Assembly: GCA_027482185.1 (NCBI GenBank)
Contig: JAIXWF010000013.1
Span: 744,001 to 808,000, forward strand
DNA length: 64,000 nucleotides
Source of the DNA: Opitutaceae bacterium
GTDB taxonomy: Bacteria > Verrucomicrobiota > Verrucomicrobiia > Opitutales > Opitutaceae
Direction of reading: 5' to 3'
The notes under the pieces were generated by a model. It saw only the letters and a program-made list of their open reading frames with translations, did no database searches and was not told the origin of the DNA. The position numbers and the translations under genes are program-made. Positions 26,210 through 34,620 of this stretch are shown here, piece after piece. The first letter of the stretch is position 1; every line of letters begins with the position of its first letter.

Positions 26210-28975
26210 TCAGAAGCGGACCGTAAGGCTGAGGTCGACCTGGAGCGGGACGACGTAGCTGTAGCGGTAGACGTTGGTGCCGTTGGCGAGGGTCGTGAAA
26301 CTCGTCTTGCGGAGGGAACCGTTCTCGAGGTCCGCGATGTTGCGGAAACCGAGGCGGGCGCGGACCTGCTGGTTCCAGATCTTCTGGTCGCGCATGACGT
26401 AGCCGTGGACGAGGTGGGTGGCGCCGCCGGCGAGGGATTGGCCGTTGGCAATGCCGAAGAGGTAGTCGTCGCGCCAGCTGCCGTTGAGGCCGACGCGGAC
26501 GCCGCGGAGCGGCTGCCAGACATCGCGGGCGAAGGCGTAATCGACGACCCAGCTGGCGGACCACGGCGAGGCGCGGGCTCCCGTGGGCTTCTGGTCGATG
26601 TCGAGGGAATCGAGCAGCGTCTTGGCCTCGTTGAGGAGGGCCGGGGACTCGTTGCCGCGGGCGACGGCGGCCTCGTAATAGCCGCGGAAGGAATCGAGGT
26701 TGGGGAGGCCGGTGACCTTGGTGCGCGCGAGCGTGAAGCGGAGCTGCAGGCCCTTCAGCGGGCGGATGTTCAAGGTGACGTCGGCGCCGCGGGAATTTTC
26801 CGTGGAGCTGTAGTAGCGGGCGGCGGAGGCGGTGCCTTCCTCGCCGTACTTGTAGCGCGGATCGCCCGGGAGGACGTCGTTGGGATTCATCAGGTCCTCG
26901 ATTTCGGCGGTGTTGAAATCGATGACGCCGTTCCAACTCAGGGCGACGTTCTGGCGGTCGATGTCGAAGACGCCGAGGTTCACGCTGGCGCGGTCGCCCC
27001 AGAAGCTGCCCTTGAGGCCGACTTCCTTGGTCACGCCGGTGATCGGCGGGAAGCGCTCGCGGTCGAAGGTGCGGAGACCCTGGAAGCGGAACGACTCGGA
27101 ATAGACGCCGTAGAAGTTGAGGTCCTTCGTGAGAACGACGGTGACGCCGCCCGTCATGCTCGTGTTCTCGAGGCGCAATTGCTTGTTTTCAACGTACTCG
27201 CCGGGGAGGGCGTCGCCGCGCTTCGGCGGCGGGACTTCCTCTTTGTAGGGCCCGAACGTGCGCGTGCCTTCGTATTCGTAATTCCGATTCCAGTCGTGGC
27301 GGGCGCCGATGAGCGTCTGGATGCGGCCGCCGAAGTAACGGCCGCTCGTCGAGAGCGCGACGGCCGAGGACTGGCGCCATTGGGTGCCGTCGGTCGAACT
27401 CGTGCCGGACGGGAACGAGGCGAGGGACTTCGGCGTGACGGTGGGCGTGGTCGGCAGGTTGGCCGGCTTCATCGCGTCGAAGAGGGCGCGGGAATAGAAG
27501 CGCGGGTCGTCGAGGAAGAGGCGGAGGCGAATGCGGTCGGAGTTGGTGTTGAGGGTGCCGCCGCGGTCGACGTTGTAGGTGTTGTAGGTGTTGAAACGGT
27601 AGTTGGTGACCTGGTCCTCGCGGTACTCGGCGCTGCCGACGATCAGCTGCTGCATCCACTTCCACTTGTCGAATTTGTAGACGGCGGTGCCGCGGAACGA
27701 ATCGACGGTGTTGCCGAAGCGTTTCTCATCGAGCTCGGTCTCGATGTAGGGGCGGCCGTTCACGTCGACGCTGATCGTGCTGGAGAAGAAGTTGTCGTTG
27801 CGGATGGCGGTCTGGCGCTGGTGGTTGTAGGCGACCTCGACGCCGACCGGGCCGACGCGCTGCTCGACGGTGACGGACGTGGTGTCGAAGGGGCGGTTCT
27901 GGCGGTCGAAGGAGCCGCGCAGGTTGTAGTGCTTCGGGTAGCCGTTGAAACGCTTGGTGCCGACGACGGCGCCGGCGGCGTTGCGCATGGTGACGTCGAA
28001 GAAACCGCCCTCGACGAGCGAGGGGGAGCCGCCGGCGGGGCCGTTGGCGCGGTCGGCCGCGGGAAGGGAATTGCGCACGATCCATTCGCCGTCGGAGGTG
28101 TAATGGAGACGATCGCTGGTGTAGGCGCGGGAGCGGGCGGATTGTTCGCGGATGGTGACGCCGCCGAAGCCGCGGACGTTCTCGAAATCGCCCTGCTCGT
28201 ACTCGACGCGGATCATCGTTTCCTTGAACGGCTGCCACGTCGTGGTGAGCGTTTCGCCGGCGAGCTGGAACGTGGAGGCGTCCTGGAACGTGCGTTCCTG
28301 GCGGCGCACGGCGTTGAAGCGAACGGCGAGGTTGTTCCGGAGCTTGCGGTTGAGATCGATCTGGAAGCGGTAGGCGCCGTCGCTGTTGTACTGGGAAAGG
28401 AAGATGCCGAAATTCCGCATCTGCGCGCGCTTCGTGAAGACGGAGGCCTGGCCGCCCGGATCGACGTCGCCGAAGATGAGGGAGTTGGAGCCCTTGCCGA
28501 AATCGATGCGCTCGACGTTGTAGGTGTCGGACGGGATGTACCAGCGGAAGTAGTTGCGCGCGGCGGTGGAGCCGCTGAGGCCGCGGAAAGAGACGGCGCC
28601 GCTCTGGTTGTCGTTCTCGAGCGTGGGCGGGGCGAAGGCGTTGGCGACGTAGTTGGCGACTTCGTCGGCGGTGAAGAGGCCGAGGTCCTCCATGAAATCG
28701 GCGGTGATGGCGTCGATGTTCACCGGCACATCCTTGAGCGCCTGCTTGGTGCGCGTGGCGGAGAGCGTGTCGTTGGCGGACCAGCCGGCTTCGGTTTCCG
28801 TCATGACGATGAACGGCGACAGCGTCACGGTCTCGTCCTTGGCGGCGACGGCGGCGGTGGCGGATGCGGCGGCGGGCGCGGTCTGCGCGGGCAGCTGCGG
28901 CAGGGTCAGGAGGCACAGCGCGGCCGGCAGGAGCCGGGCTGCGCCGCGGAGCGGGGCCGGGGTGGGGGTAGTCAT
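26210..28975 (-). CDS. TonB-dependent outer-membrane receptor (paralogue)
   Basis: The protein has 921 residues from the ATG at 28975, with a signal peptide (PLRGAARLLPAALCLLTLPQ). It has the same plan as the receptor at 20959-23757: TLSPFIVMTETEAGWSANDT, SATRTKQALKDVPVNIDAIT, DFMEDLGLFTADE, RNYFRWYIPSDTYNVERIDF and the final VDLSLTVRF. The plug is close to the paralogue, while many barrel loops differ, so the two probably import different but related ligands. It is a single-gene transcript with a strong terminator. A TTCCAC-AA-GTGGAA palindrome lies about 60 bases upstream. Upstream on the other strand are the TldD genes. Confidence 0.93.
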   Translation of the reverse strand: MTTPTPAPLRGAARLLPAALCLLTLPQLPAQTAPAAASATAAVAAKDETVTLSPFIVMTETEAGWSANDTLSATRTKQALKDVPVNIDAITADFMEDLGLFTADEVANYVANAFAPPTLENDNQSGAVSFRGLSGSTAARNYFRWYIPSDTYNVERIDFGKGSNSLIFGDVDPGGQASVFTKRAQMRNFGIFLSQYNSDGAYRFQIDLNRKLRNNLAVRFNAVRRQERTFQDASTFQLAGETLTTTWQPFKETMIRVEYEQGDFENVRGFGGVTIREQSARSRAYTSDRLHYTSDGEWIVRNSLPAADRANGPAGGSPSLVEGGFFDVTMRNAAGAVVGTKRFNGYPKHYNLRGSFDRQNRPFDTTSVTVEQRVGPVGVEVAYNHQRQTAIRNDNFFSSTISVDVNGRPYIETELDEKRFGNTVDSFRGTAVYKFDKWKWMQQLIVGSAEYREDQVTNYRFNTYNTYNVDRGGTLNTNSDRIRLRLFLDDPRFYSRALFDAMKPANLPTTPTVTPKSLASFPSGTSSTDGTQWRQSSAVALSTSGRYFGGRIQTLIGARHDWNRNYEYEGTRTFGPYKEEVPPPKRGDALPGEYVENKQLRLENTSMTGGVTVVLTKDLNFYGVYSESFRFQGLRTFDRERFPPITGVTKEVGLKGSFWGDRASVNLGVFDIDRQNVALSWNGVIDFNTAEIEDLMNPNDVLPGDPRYKYGEEGTASAARYYSSTENSRGADVTLNIRPLKGLQLRFTLARTKVTGLPNLDSFRGYYEAAVARGNESPALLNEAKTLLDSLDIDQKPTGARASPWSASWVVDYAFARDVWQPLRGVRVGLNGSWRDDYLFGIANGQSLAGGATHLVHGYVMRDQKIWNQQVRARLGFRNIADLENGSLRKTSFTTLANGTNVYRYSYVVPLQVDLSLTVRF

Positions 28976-29033
28976 AGGTTTCCGGACCGTCGAGAAACGG
29001 CACGGACGTCCGAAAGGTTGTCCGGTTGGGCGA

Positions 29034-29047
29034 TTCCACAAGTGGAA
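29034..29047. promoter_or_regulatory. Perfect palindrome TTCCAC-AA-GTGGAA
   Basis: The arms TTCCAC (29034-29039) and GTGGAA (29042-29047) pair perfectly around AA. The site lies in the 233-base spacer between the divergent TonB-receptor and TldD genes, 59 bases before the receptor start, so it could be an operator for the receptor. No regulator for it is identified. Confidence 0.4.
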
Positions 29048-29208
29048 CCTTGCTGATATCGTTGATCGGGATGACGGACCGGTGTCAGGGCGGGCGCGAA
29101 ACGCGGGTTGACGCGCCGGCGGCGCTTATGACACAGCGTGGCGATGCCGGTTGCCGTTCAGGAAGAATGCCGCACGGTGCGCAGCGGGGGCTGGGCCCGA
29201 ACATACCT

Positions 29209-30834
29209 ATGAACCGTCGCTTCTTCATCCGCCGGGCCGGCGCCGCCGGCAGTCTGCTGCTTTTGCCGGCGTGGACGGCGGCCGCGGAGCGGCTGGCCGC
29301 CGGCGAACCGATCGCACTCGCCCGCAAGAAACGCCTGGCCGACGCCGCGCTGAACGCCGCGGTCAAGCGCGGGGCGACCTACGCCGACGTGCGCATCGGG
29401 CGCTACCTCAGCCAGTCGATCTCGACGCGCGAGACGAAGGTCGACGGCGTTACGAACGACGAAAGCCGCGGCGCCGGCGTGCGGGTGATCGCGGACGGCG
29501 CGTGGGGCTTCATGGCGACCGACCGGCTCACGGAAGATTCCATCGCGCGGGCCGCGGCGGAGGCCGTGGCGATCGCGAAGGCGAACGCGCGCCTGCAGGA
29601 CGAACCCGTCGTGCTGGCCCCCCAGGCCGGCGTCGGCGAGACGGCGTGGTGCACGCCGATCCGGATCAACCCGTTTGCCGTGCCGTTGCAGGAAAAGGTC
29701 GAGCATCTGCTCGCCGCCAACCGGGCCGCGCTCGGCGCGGGCGCGAGTTTCATCAACACGCAGCTCTACCAGATCAACGAGCAGAAGTATTTCGCGAGCA
29801 CGGACGGATCCTACATCGACCAGGACATCCACCGGCTCTGGCCGACGTTCACCGTCACGGCCACGGACCCGAAGACCGGTCGCTTCGACACCCGCAACGC
29901 CCTGAGTTCCCCGATGGGCCGCGGCTACGAATACCTCGGGGCCGATCCCGCGGGGAAACGGCCCGGCGTGACGGTGCGCTATTTCGAATCCTACGATCTG
30001 GCGGAGGACGCCGTCCTCGCCGCGCAGCAGGCGCGGGAAAAACTCGCCGCCAAGCGCGTCGTCGCGGGGCAATACGACCTCGTGCTCGACCCGACGCACC
30101 TCGGGCTTACGATCCACGAATCGGTCGGCCACGCGACCGAGCTCGACCGCGTGCTCGGCTACGAGGCCAACTACGCCGGCACGTCGTTCGCGACTCTGGA
30201 CAAATGGAAGTCCAAGGAATTCAGATACGGCAGCCCGATCGTGAACTTCTTCGCCGACCGCACCGAGGCCGGCACGCTCGGCGCGGTGGGCTACGACGAC
30301 GAGGGCGTGCCCGCCAAGCGCTGGCCGCTGGTCAAAAACGGCATTCTGGTCGACTACCAGAAGACGCGCGACCAGGCCCACATCGTCGGGCAGCGCGCCG
30401 GCGACGGCTGCTCGTTCGCGCAGTCGTGGAATGCGGTGCAGTTCCAGCGCATGCCCAACGTCTCGCTCCAGCCCGGCGCGGAGCCGCTGACCCCGGCGGA
30501 CATGATCAAGGGCGTGGAGCGCGGCATCTACATCGTCGGCCGCGGCTCCTACTCGATCGACCAGCAGCGCTACAACTTCCAGTTCGGCGGCCAGCTCTTC
30601 TACGAGATCAAGAACGGCGAGATCGTCGGCATGCTCCGCGACGTCGCCTACCAGTCGAACACCCAGGAGTTCTGGAATTCGTGCGCCGCGATCTGCGACC
30701 GCCGCGACTACATGCATTTCGGCAGTTTCTTCGACGGCAAGGGCCAGCCCTCGCAGGTCAGCGCCGTTTCCCACGGCAGCGCCACCGCCCGTTTCAACAA
30801 GGTCAACGTCCTCAACACCGGCCGGAAAATCTGA
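29209..30834 (+). CDS. TldD-family metalloprotease with Tat-like signal
   Basis: The protein has 541 residues. The N-terminus NRRFFIRRAGAAGSLLLLPA resembles a twin-arginine signal. The mature part is a TldD/PmbA-family protein: YADVRIGRYLSQSI, VDGVTNDESRGAGVRVI, and the zinc site H303-E304-x3-H308 in TIHESVGHATELDRVLGYE. A C-terminal region ends with NGEIVGMLRDVAYQSNTQEF and the conserved NSCAAICDRRDY. In E. coli TldD and TldE form a heterodimeric protease cleaving modified peptides, with zinc in TldD only. A Tat-exported TldD is atypical of that cytoplasmic model. The gene is followed 56 bases later by a TldE-like gene. Confidence 0.92.
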   Translation: MNRRFFIRRAGAAGSLLLLPAWTAAAERLAAGEPIALARKKRLADAALNAAVKRGATYADVRIGRYLSQSISTRETKVDGVTNDESRGAGVRVIADGAWGFMATDRLTEDSIARAAAEAVAIAKANARLQDEPVVLAPQAGVGETAWCTPIRINPFAVPLQEKVEHLLAANRAALGAGASFINTQLYQINEQKYFASTDGSYIDQDIHRLWPTFTVTATDPKTGRFDTRNALSSPMGRGYEYLGADPAGKRPGVTVRYFESYDLAEDAVLAAQQAREKLAAKRVVAGQYDLVLDPTHLGLTIHESVGHATELDRVLGYEANYAGTSFATLDKWKSKEFRYGSPIVNFFADRTEAGTLGAVGYDDEGVPAKRWPLVKNGILVDYQKTRDQAHIVGQRAGDGCSFAQSWNAVQFQRMPNVSLQPGAEPLTPADMIKGVERGIYIVGRGSYSIDQQRYNFQFGGQLFYEIKNGEIVGMLRDVAYQSNTQEFWNSCAAICDRRDYMHFGSFFDGKGQPSQVSAVSHGSATARFNKVNVLNTGRKI

Positions 30835-30852
30835 AGACCGCCGGTGCCGAAA

Positions 30853-30890
30853 AATCCGCCCTCCGCAATCCGCCTTCCGCAATTTTCCCC
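30853..30890. repeat. Inverted GCGGATTGCGGA-type intergenic words
   Basis: The 56-base spacer holds CCGCCCTCCGCAATCCGCC and TTCCGCAATTTTCCCC. Read on the minus strand these match the AATTGCGGATCGCGGATTTT words at 8645-8664. It abuts the TldE-like start codon. Confidence 0.45.
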
Positions 30891-32219
30891 ATGTCGCTCC
30901 TCACCGAATCCGAAGCCCGCGCCATTTTGCAGAAAACGCTTTCGTTTTCGAAAGCCGACGAATGCCAGGTCTCCCTCACGGGCGTCCGCGCCGGCAACCT
31001 CCGCTTCGCGCGCAACACCGTTTCGACCAGCGGCGGTTCCGACACGCTGAGCCTCGCGGTCACCGCGAGCCTCGGCCGGAAGTCGGGCGCCGCCACGATC
31101 AACGAATTCGACGACGCTTCCCTCGAGCGCGCGGTGCACGCGGCGGAGGAACTGGCGCGCCTCTCGCCGGAAAATCCGGAGTTCATGCCGCAGGTCGGCC
31201 CGCAGACCTACCTCGAGCCGAAGGCCTACTTCGACGCCACCGCCAATCTTACCCAGGAAGACCGCGTGCGCTGGGCCGCCGCCAGCATCGGCCATTGCAA
31301 GGAACGCAAACTCACCGCCGCCGGCTACCTCTCGGACAGCGCCCGCTTCTCCGCGCTCGCCAACTCGAAAGGCCTCTTCGGCTACCAGCGCCGCACCGAC
31401 CTCGATTTTTCCATCACCACCCGCACCGACGACGGCACCGGCTCGGGCTACGCCGTCGCCGATTACAACGACGCCTCCCGTCTCGACGCCGGCGGCGTCA
31501 CCGCGATCGCCGCGCGCAAGGCGTTGCAGTCGCGCGAGGCCCGCGCCATCGAGCCGGGCAAGTACACCGTCATCCTCGAGCCGAGCGCCGGCGTCACGCT
31601 CGTGAATCTCATGCTCGGCGCGATGAACGCGCGGCTCACCGACGAAGGCCGCAGCTTCCTGAGCAAGCCGGGCGGCGCCTCCCGCCTCGGCGAGAAGATC
31701 GTCGACGAGCGCGTCAACCTCTGGACCGATCCGCTGAACGCCGAGTTGCCCGGCAACAAATGGGGCCAGGACGGCCGCGCCCAGCGCCGCACCGACTGGA
31801 TCCAGGGCGGCGTGGTGAAGAACGTCGGCTACACGCGTTTCTGGGCGAAGAAGAAGGGCCTCGACGAAAACGCGGCGCCGTCGCCCGGCTTCGGCCGCAG
31901 CATCATGGGCGGCACGGACACGTCGCTCGACGATCTCGTCAAGAGCGTGAAGCGCGGAGTGCTCGTCACGCGGCTCTGGTACATCCGCGCCGTCGACCCG
32001 CAGACGCTCCTCTACACCGGCCTCACGCGCGACGGCACGTTCTTCGTCGAGAACGGCGAGATCAAATTCCCGGTGAAGAATTTCCGCTTCAACGAAAGCC
32101 CCGTGATCATGCTCAACAACCTCGAGGCGCTCGGCCGGCCCCAGCGCGTCGAGAACAGCCTGATCCCGCCGATGGTCCTCCGCGACTTCACGTTCTCCAG
32201 CCTTTCCGACGCCGTCTGA
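30891..32219 (+). CDS. TldE/PmbA-like protease subunit
   Basis: The protein has 442 residues and, unlike both neighbours, no signal peptide (MSLLTESEARAILQKTLSFS). Family elements are VSLTGVRAGNLRFARNTVST, SLGRKSGAATINEFDD, PGKYTVILEPSAGVTLVNLM and the C-terminal FRFNESPVIMLNNLEALGRP. The HExxxH zinc site is absent, as expected for TldE. It should pair with a TldD protein. Two TldD-like genes flank it, the second starting 11 bases after its stop. The compartments of the partners appear to differ if the Tat-like signals are used. Confidence 0.9.
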   Translation: MSLLTESEARAILQKTLSFSKADECQVSLTGVRAGNLRFARNTVSTSGGSDTLSLAVTASLGRKSGAATINEFDDASLERAVHAAEELARLSPENPEFMPQVGPQTYLEPKAYFDATANLTQEDRVRWAAASIGHCKERKLTAAGYLSDSARFSALANSKGLFGYQRRTDLDFSITTRTDDGTGSGYAVADYNDASRLDAGGVTAIAARKALQSREARAIEPGKYTVILEPSAGVTLVNLMLGAMNARLTDEGRSFLSKPGGASRLGEKIVDERVNLWTDPLNAELPGNKWGQDGRAQRRTDWIQGGVVKNVGYTRFWAKKKGLDENAAPSPGFGRSIMGGTDTSLDDLVKSVKRGVLVTRLWYIRAVDPQTLLYTGLTRDGTFFVENGEIKFPVKNFRFNESPVIMLNNLEALGRPQRVENSLIPPMVLRDFTFSSLSDAV

Positions 32220-32230
32220 ACCCCGCGCCC

Positions 32231-33865
32231 ATGAAACGCCGCCACTTCCTCCAGACCACCGGGCTCGTCACCGGCTCGCTGCTCCTGCCGCAATGGACCC
32301 GCGCCGCCGAGGGGCTCGCCGCCAAGGATCCGCTCGCCGTCGCCCGCAAGAAACAACTCGCCGACGCCGCGCTCAACACCGCGACCAAGCTCGGCGCCAC
32401 CTACGCCGACGTCCGCATCGGCCGCTACCTCAACCAATCCGTCTCCACCCGCGAGCAGAAGGTCGAGGGCGTCGCCAGCACCGAGAGTTACGGCGCGGGC
32501 ATCCGCGTCATCGCCGGCGGCGCCTGGGGCTTCTTCGCGACGGATCAACTCACGCCCGAGTCCATCGCGCGCGCGGCCGCCCAGGCCGTGGCAATCGCCA
32601 AGGCCAATGCCAAAATCCAGACGGAACCCGTCGTGCTCGCCCCGCAAAAAGGCGTCGGCGAAACGGCGTGGCGCACCCCGATCCGGGTCAACGGCTTCGC
32701 GGTGCCCCTCGCCGACAAGGTCGACCGCCTGCTCGCCGCCAACGCCGCCGCGCTCAAGGCCGGCGCCAGCTTCGTCAGCTCGCAACTCTTCCTCGTCAAC
32801 GAGCAGAAGTACTTCGCCAGCACCGACGGCTCCTACATCGACCAGGATATCCACCGCATCTGGCCGACCTTGCTCGCCACGGTCACGGACCCGAAGTCGG
32901 GCCGTTTCCAGACGCGCCGCTCGATCAGCGCGCCCAGCGGCCGCGGCTACGAATACCTCGACGCCGACCCGCGCCACAAACTCGCCCCGGTCGGCGAGAC
33001 GACCGTCCGTTACACCGATTCCTACGATCTGATCGAGGACGCCGCGCTCGCGGCGCAGCAGGCCAAGGCCAAGGTCGGCGCCAAGTCCGTGCTCGCGGGG
33101 CAATACGACCTCGTGCTCGATCCGTCGCACCTGTGGCTGACGATCCACGAGTCGATCGGCCACGCGACCGAGCTGGACCGCGTGCTCGGCTACGAGGCCA
33201 ACTACGCCGGCACGTCCTTCGCGACCCTCGACAAATGGAAGAGCGGCAATTTCCAGTACGGCAGCCGCCGCGTTAATTTCTTCGCCGACAAGACGCAGCC
33301 GGGTTCGCTCGGCGCCGTCGGTTTCGACGACGAGGGCGTGCCCACGAAGCGCTGGCCGATCATCAAGGACGGGATCTTGGTCGGGTATCAGAAAACCCGC
33401 GACCAGGCCCACATCGTGGGCCAGAAGGAAAGCGACGGCTGCAGCTATTCGCAGCATTGGTCCGACGTGCAGTTCCAGCGCATGCCCAACGTTTCCCTCG
33501 AGCCGGGGACCGAGCCGCTCACGCCCGCCGAACTCATCCGCAACGTCGAGCGCGGCATCTACATCGTCGGCGACGGCTCGTTCTCGATCGACCAGCAGCG
33601 CTACAACTTCCAATTCGGCGGCCAGCTCTTCTACGAGATCAAGAACGGCGAGATCGCGGGCATGCTCCGCGACGTCGCCTACCAATCGAACACCCAGGAA
33701 TTCTGGAATTCCTGTTCCGCGATCTGCGACCGCCGCGACTACGCCCTCGGCGGCGCCTTCAACGACGGCAAGGGCCAGCCTCCGCAGATCAGCGCGGTCT
33801 CCCACGGCAGCGCCACGACCCGGATCGACAAGGTCAACGTGATCAACACCGCCCGGAAGATCTGA
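32231..33865 (+). CDS. Second TldD-family metalloprotease with Tat-like signal
   Basis: The 544-residue paralogue resembles the protein at 29209-30834 across its length. A KRRHFLQTTGLVTGSLLLPQ signal fits the twin-arginine pattern. The zinc site is H306-E307-x3-H311 in TIHESIGHATELDRVLGYE. C-terminal elements NFQFGGQLFYEIKNGEIAG and NSCSAICDRRDYALGG match. Differences concentrate in KAGASFVSSQLF and in an insert around PRHKLAPVGETTV. Tandem duplication around the TldE gene is the simplest origin. It is cotranscribed with TldE and probably with the DUF4159-like gene 40 bases downstream. Confidence 0.92.
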   Translation: MKRRHFLQTTGLVTGSLLLPQWTRAAEGLAAKDPLAVARKKQLADAALNTATKLGATYADVRIGRYLNQSVSTREQKVEGVASTESYGAGIRVIAGGAWGFFATDQLTPESIARAAAQAVAIAKANAKIQTEPVVLAPQKGVGETAWRTPIRVNGFAVPLADKVDRLLAANAAALKAGASFVSSQLFLVNEQKYFASTDGSYIDQDIHRIWPTLLATVTDPKSGRFQTRRSISAPSGRGYEYLDADPRHKLAPVGETTVRYTDSYDLIEDAALAAQQAKAKVGAKSVLAGQYDLVLDPSHLWLTIHESIGHATELDRVLGYEANYAGTSFATLDKWKSGNFQYGSRRVNFFADKTQPGSLGAVGFDDEGVPTKRWPIIKDGILVGYQKTRDQAHIVGQKESDGCSYSQHWSDVQFQRMPNVSLEPGTEPLTPAELIRNVERGIYIVGDGSFSIDQQRYNFQFGGQLFYEIKNGEIAGMLRDVAYQSNTQEFWNSCSAICDRRDYALGGAFNDGKGQPPQISAVSHGSATTRIDKVNVINTARKI

Positions 33866-33905
33866 GCTTCCCGGCCGTCCCGCGACCCCGCGGGGTGCCG
33901 CCGCC

Positions 33906-34529
33906 ATGAGCCGCGCCGACTTCGTCTTCTCCCGCCTGCAGTACGATTCCGGCGACTGGGATCTCGTCGATCCGCGCATGCCGGCCAACCTCGTCGATTC
34001 GCTCGCCGCCTACACGACGATCAAGGTCGACCCCCGCGAGGCCGTCGTGGCGCTCGGCGGCCCGGCGCTGTTCGACGCGCCCTTCGTCTACCTCAGCGGC
34101 CACAAACTCGTGCAGTTCGGCGACCGCGAGCGCGCGAACTTCGAGACCTACGTGCGGCGCGGCGGATTTGTCTTCGTCGACGATTGCAACCACGACATCG
34201 ACGGCCTCTTCGCCAAATCCTTCGAAGCCCAGATGGCTGCGTGCTTCGGCCCCGCCGCCCTCGCGAAAATCCCGAATTCCCATCCGCTCTACCGCGCTTT
34301 CTTCCGGTTCGACGGGCCGCCGACGACCTCGTTCGAACTCAACGGCTGGGGCGACGACCTCGTGCACGACTACCTCAAGGCCGTGGAAATCGACGGCCGC
34401 ATCCGCGTGCTCTACAGCAACAAGGACTACGGCTGCGAATGGGACTACGACTACCGCAACAAACGCTTCCTCGCCGAGGACAACACCAAGTTCGGCGTCA
34501 ACATCGTCGCCTACGCCCTCGGCCTGTGA
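33906..34529 (+). CDS. DUF4159-like protein
   Basis: The 207-residue protein has no signal peptide. It starts DFVFSRLQYDSGDWDLVDPR and contains DAPFVYLSGHKLVQFGDRER, RRGGFVFVDDCNHDIDGLFA, and a C-terminal GVNIVAYALGL. These are hallmarks of DUF4159, a Rossmann- or GATase-like family of unknown function often found beside MoxR/DUF58 (Bat) genes. Here it sits between the TldD set and the MoxR cluster, ends in an intrinsic terminator, and so belongs transcriptionally to the former. Length is normal for the stand-alone form. Confidence 0.85.
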   Translation: MSRADFVFSRLQYDSGDWDLVDPRMPANLVDSLAAYTTIKVDPREAVVALGGPALFDAPFVYLSGHKLVQFGDRERANFETYVRRGGFVFVDDCNHDIDGLFAKSFEAQMAACFGPAALAKIPNSHPLYRAFFRFDGPPTTSFELNGWGDDLVHDYLKAVEIDGRIRVLYSNKDYGCEWDYDYRNKRFLAEDNTKFGVNIVAYALGL

Positions 34530-34531
34530 AA

Positions 34532-34560
34532 CCCGGCGATCGCGCCGGGCGGTTTTCTTT
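34532..34560 (+). terminator. Intrinsic terminator after the TldD-DUF4159 operon
   Basis: A perfect 7-base-pair stem CCCGGCG (34532-34538) / CGCCGGG (34543-34549) with a 4-base loop is followed by CGGTTTTCTTT. It lies two bases past the stop codon. Confidence 0.75.
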
Positions 34561-34587
34561 GTGCACTCCGTGTCTCCGTGGTTCACC
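34556..34587. repeat. CTCCGTGTCTCCGTGGTTCAC intergenic element
   Basis: TTTGTGCACTCCGTGTCTCC followed by GTGGTTCAC overlaps the tail of the terminator. It is the reverse complement of the ACCACGGAGGCACGGAG element at 7057-7073, with one difference in the shared 17 bases. Confidence 0.5.
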
Positions 34588-34620
34588 TTCGTCTGAGCCC
34601 GCCGTATCCTCTCTCCCGCC

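Noticed and set aside
29108-29132. Promoter TTGACG ... TATGAC before TldD
   Set aside because: The spacer would be only 13 bases, too short for a sigma-70 promoter.
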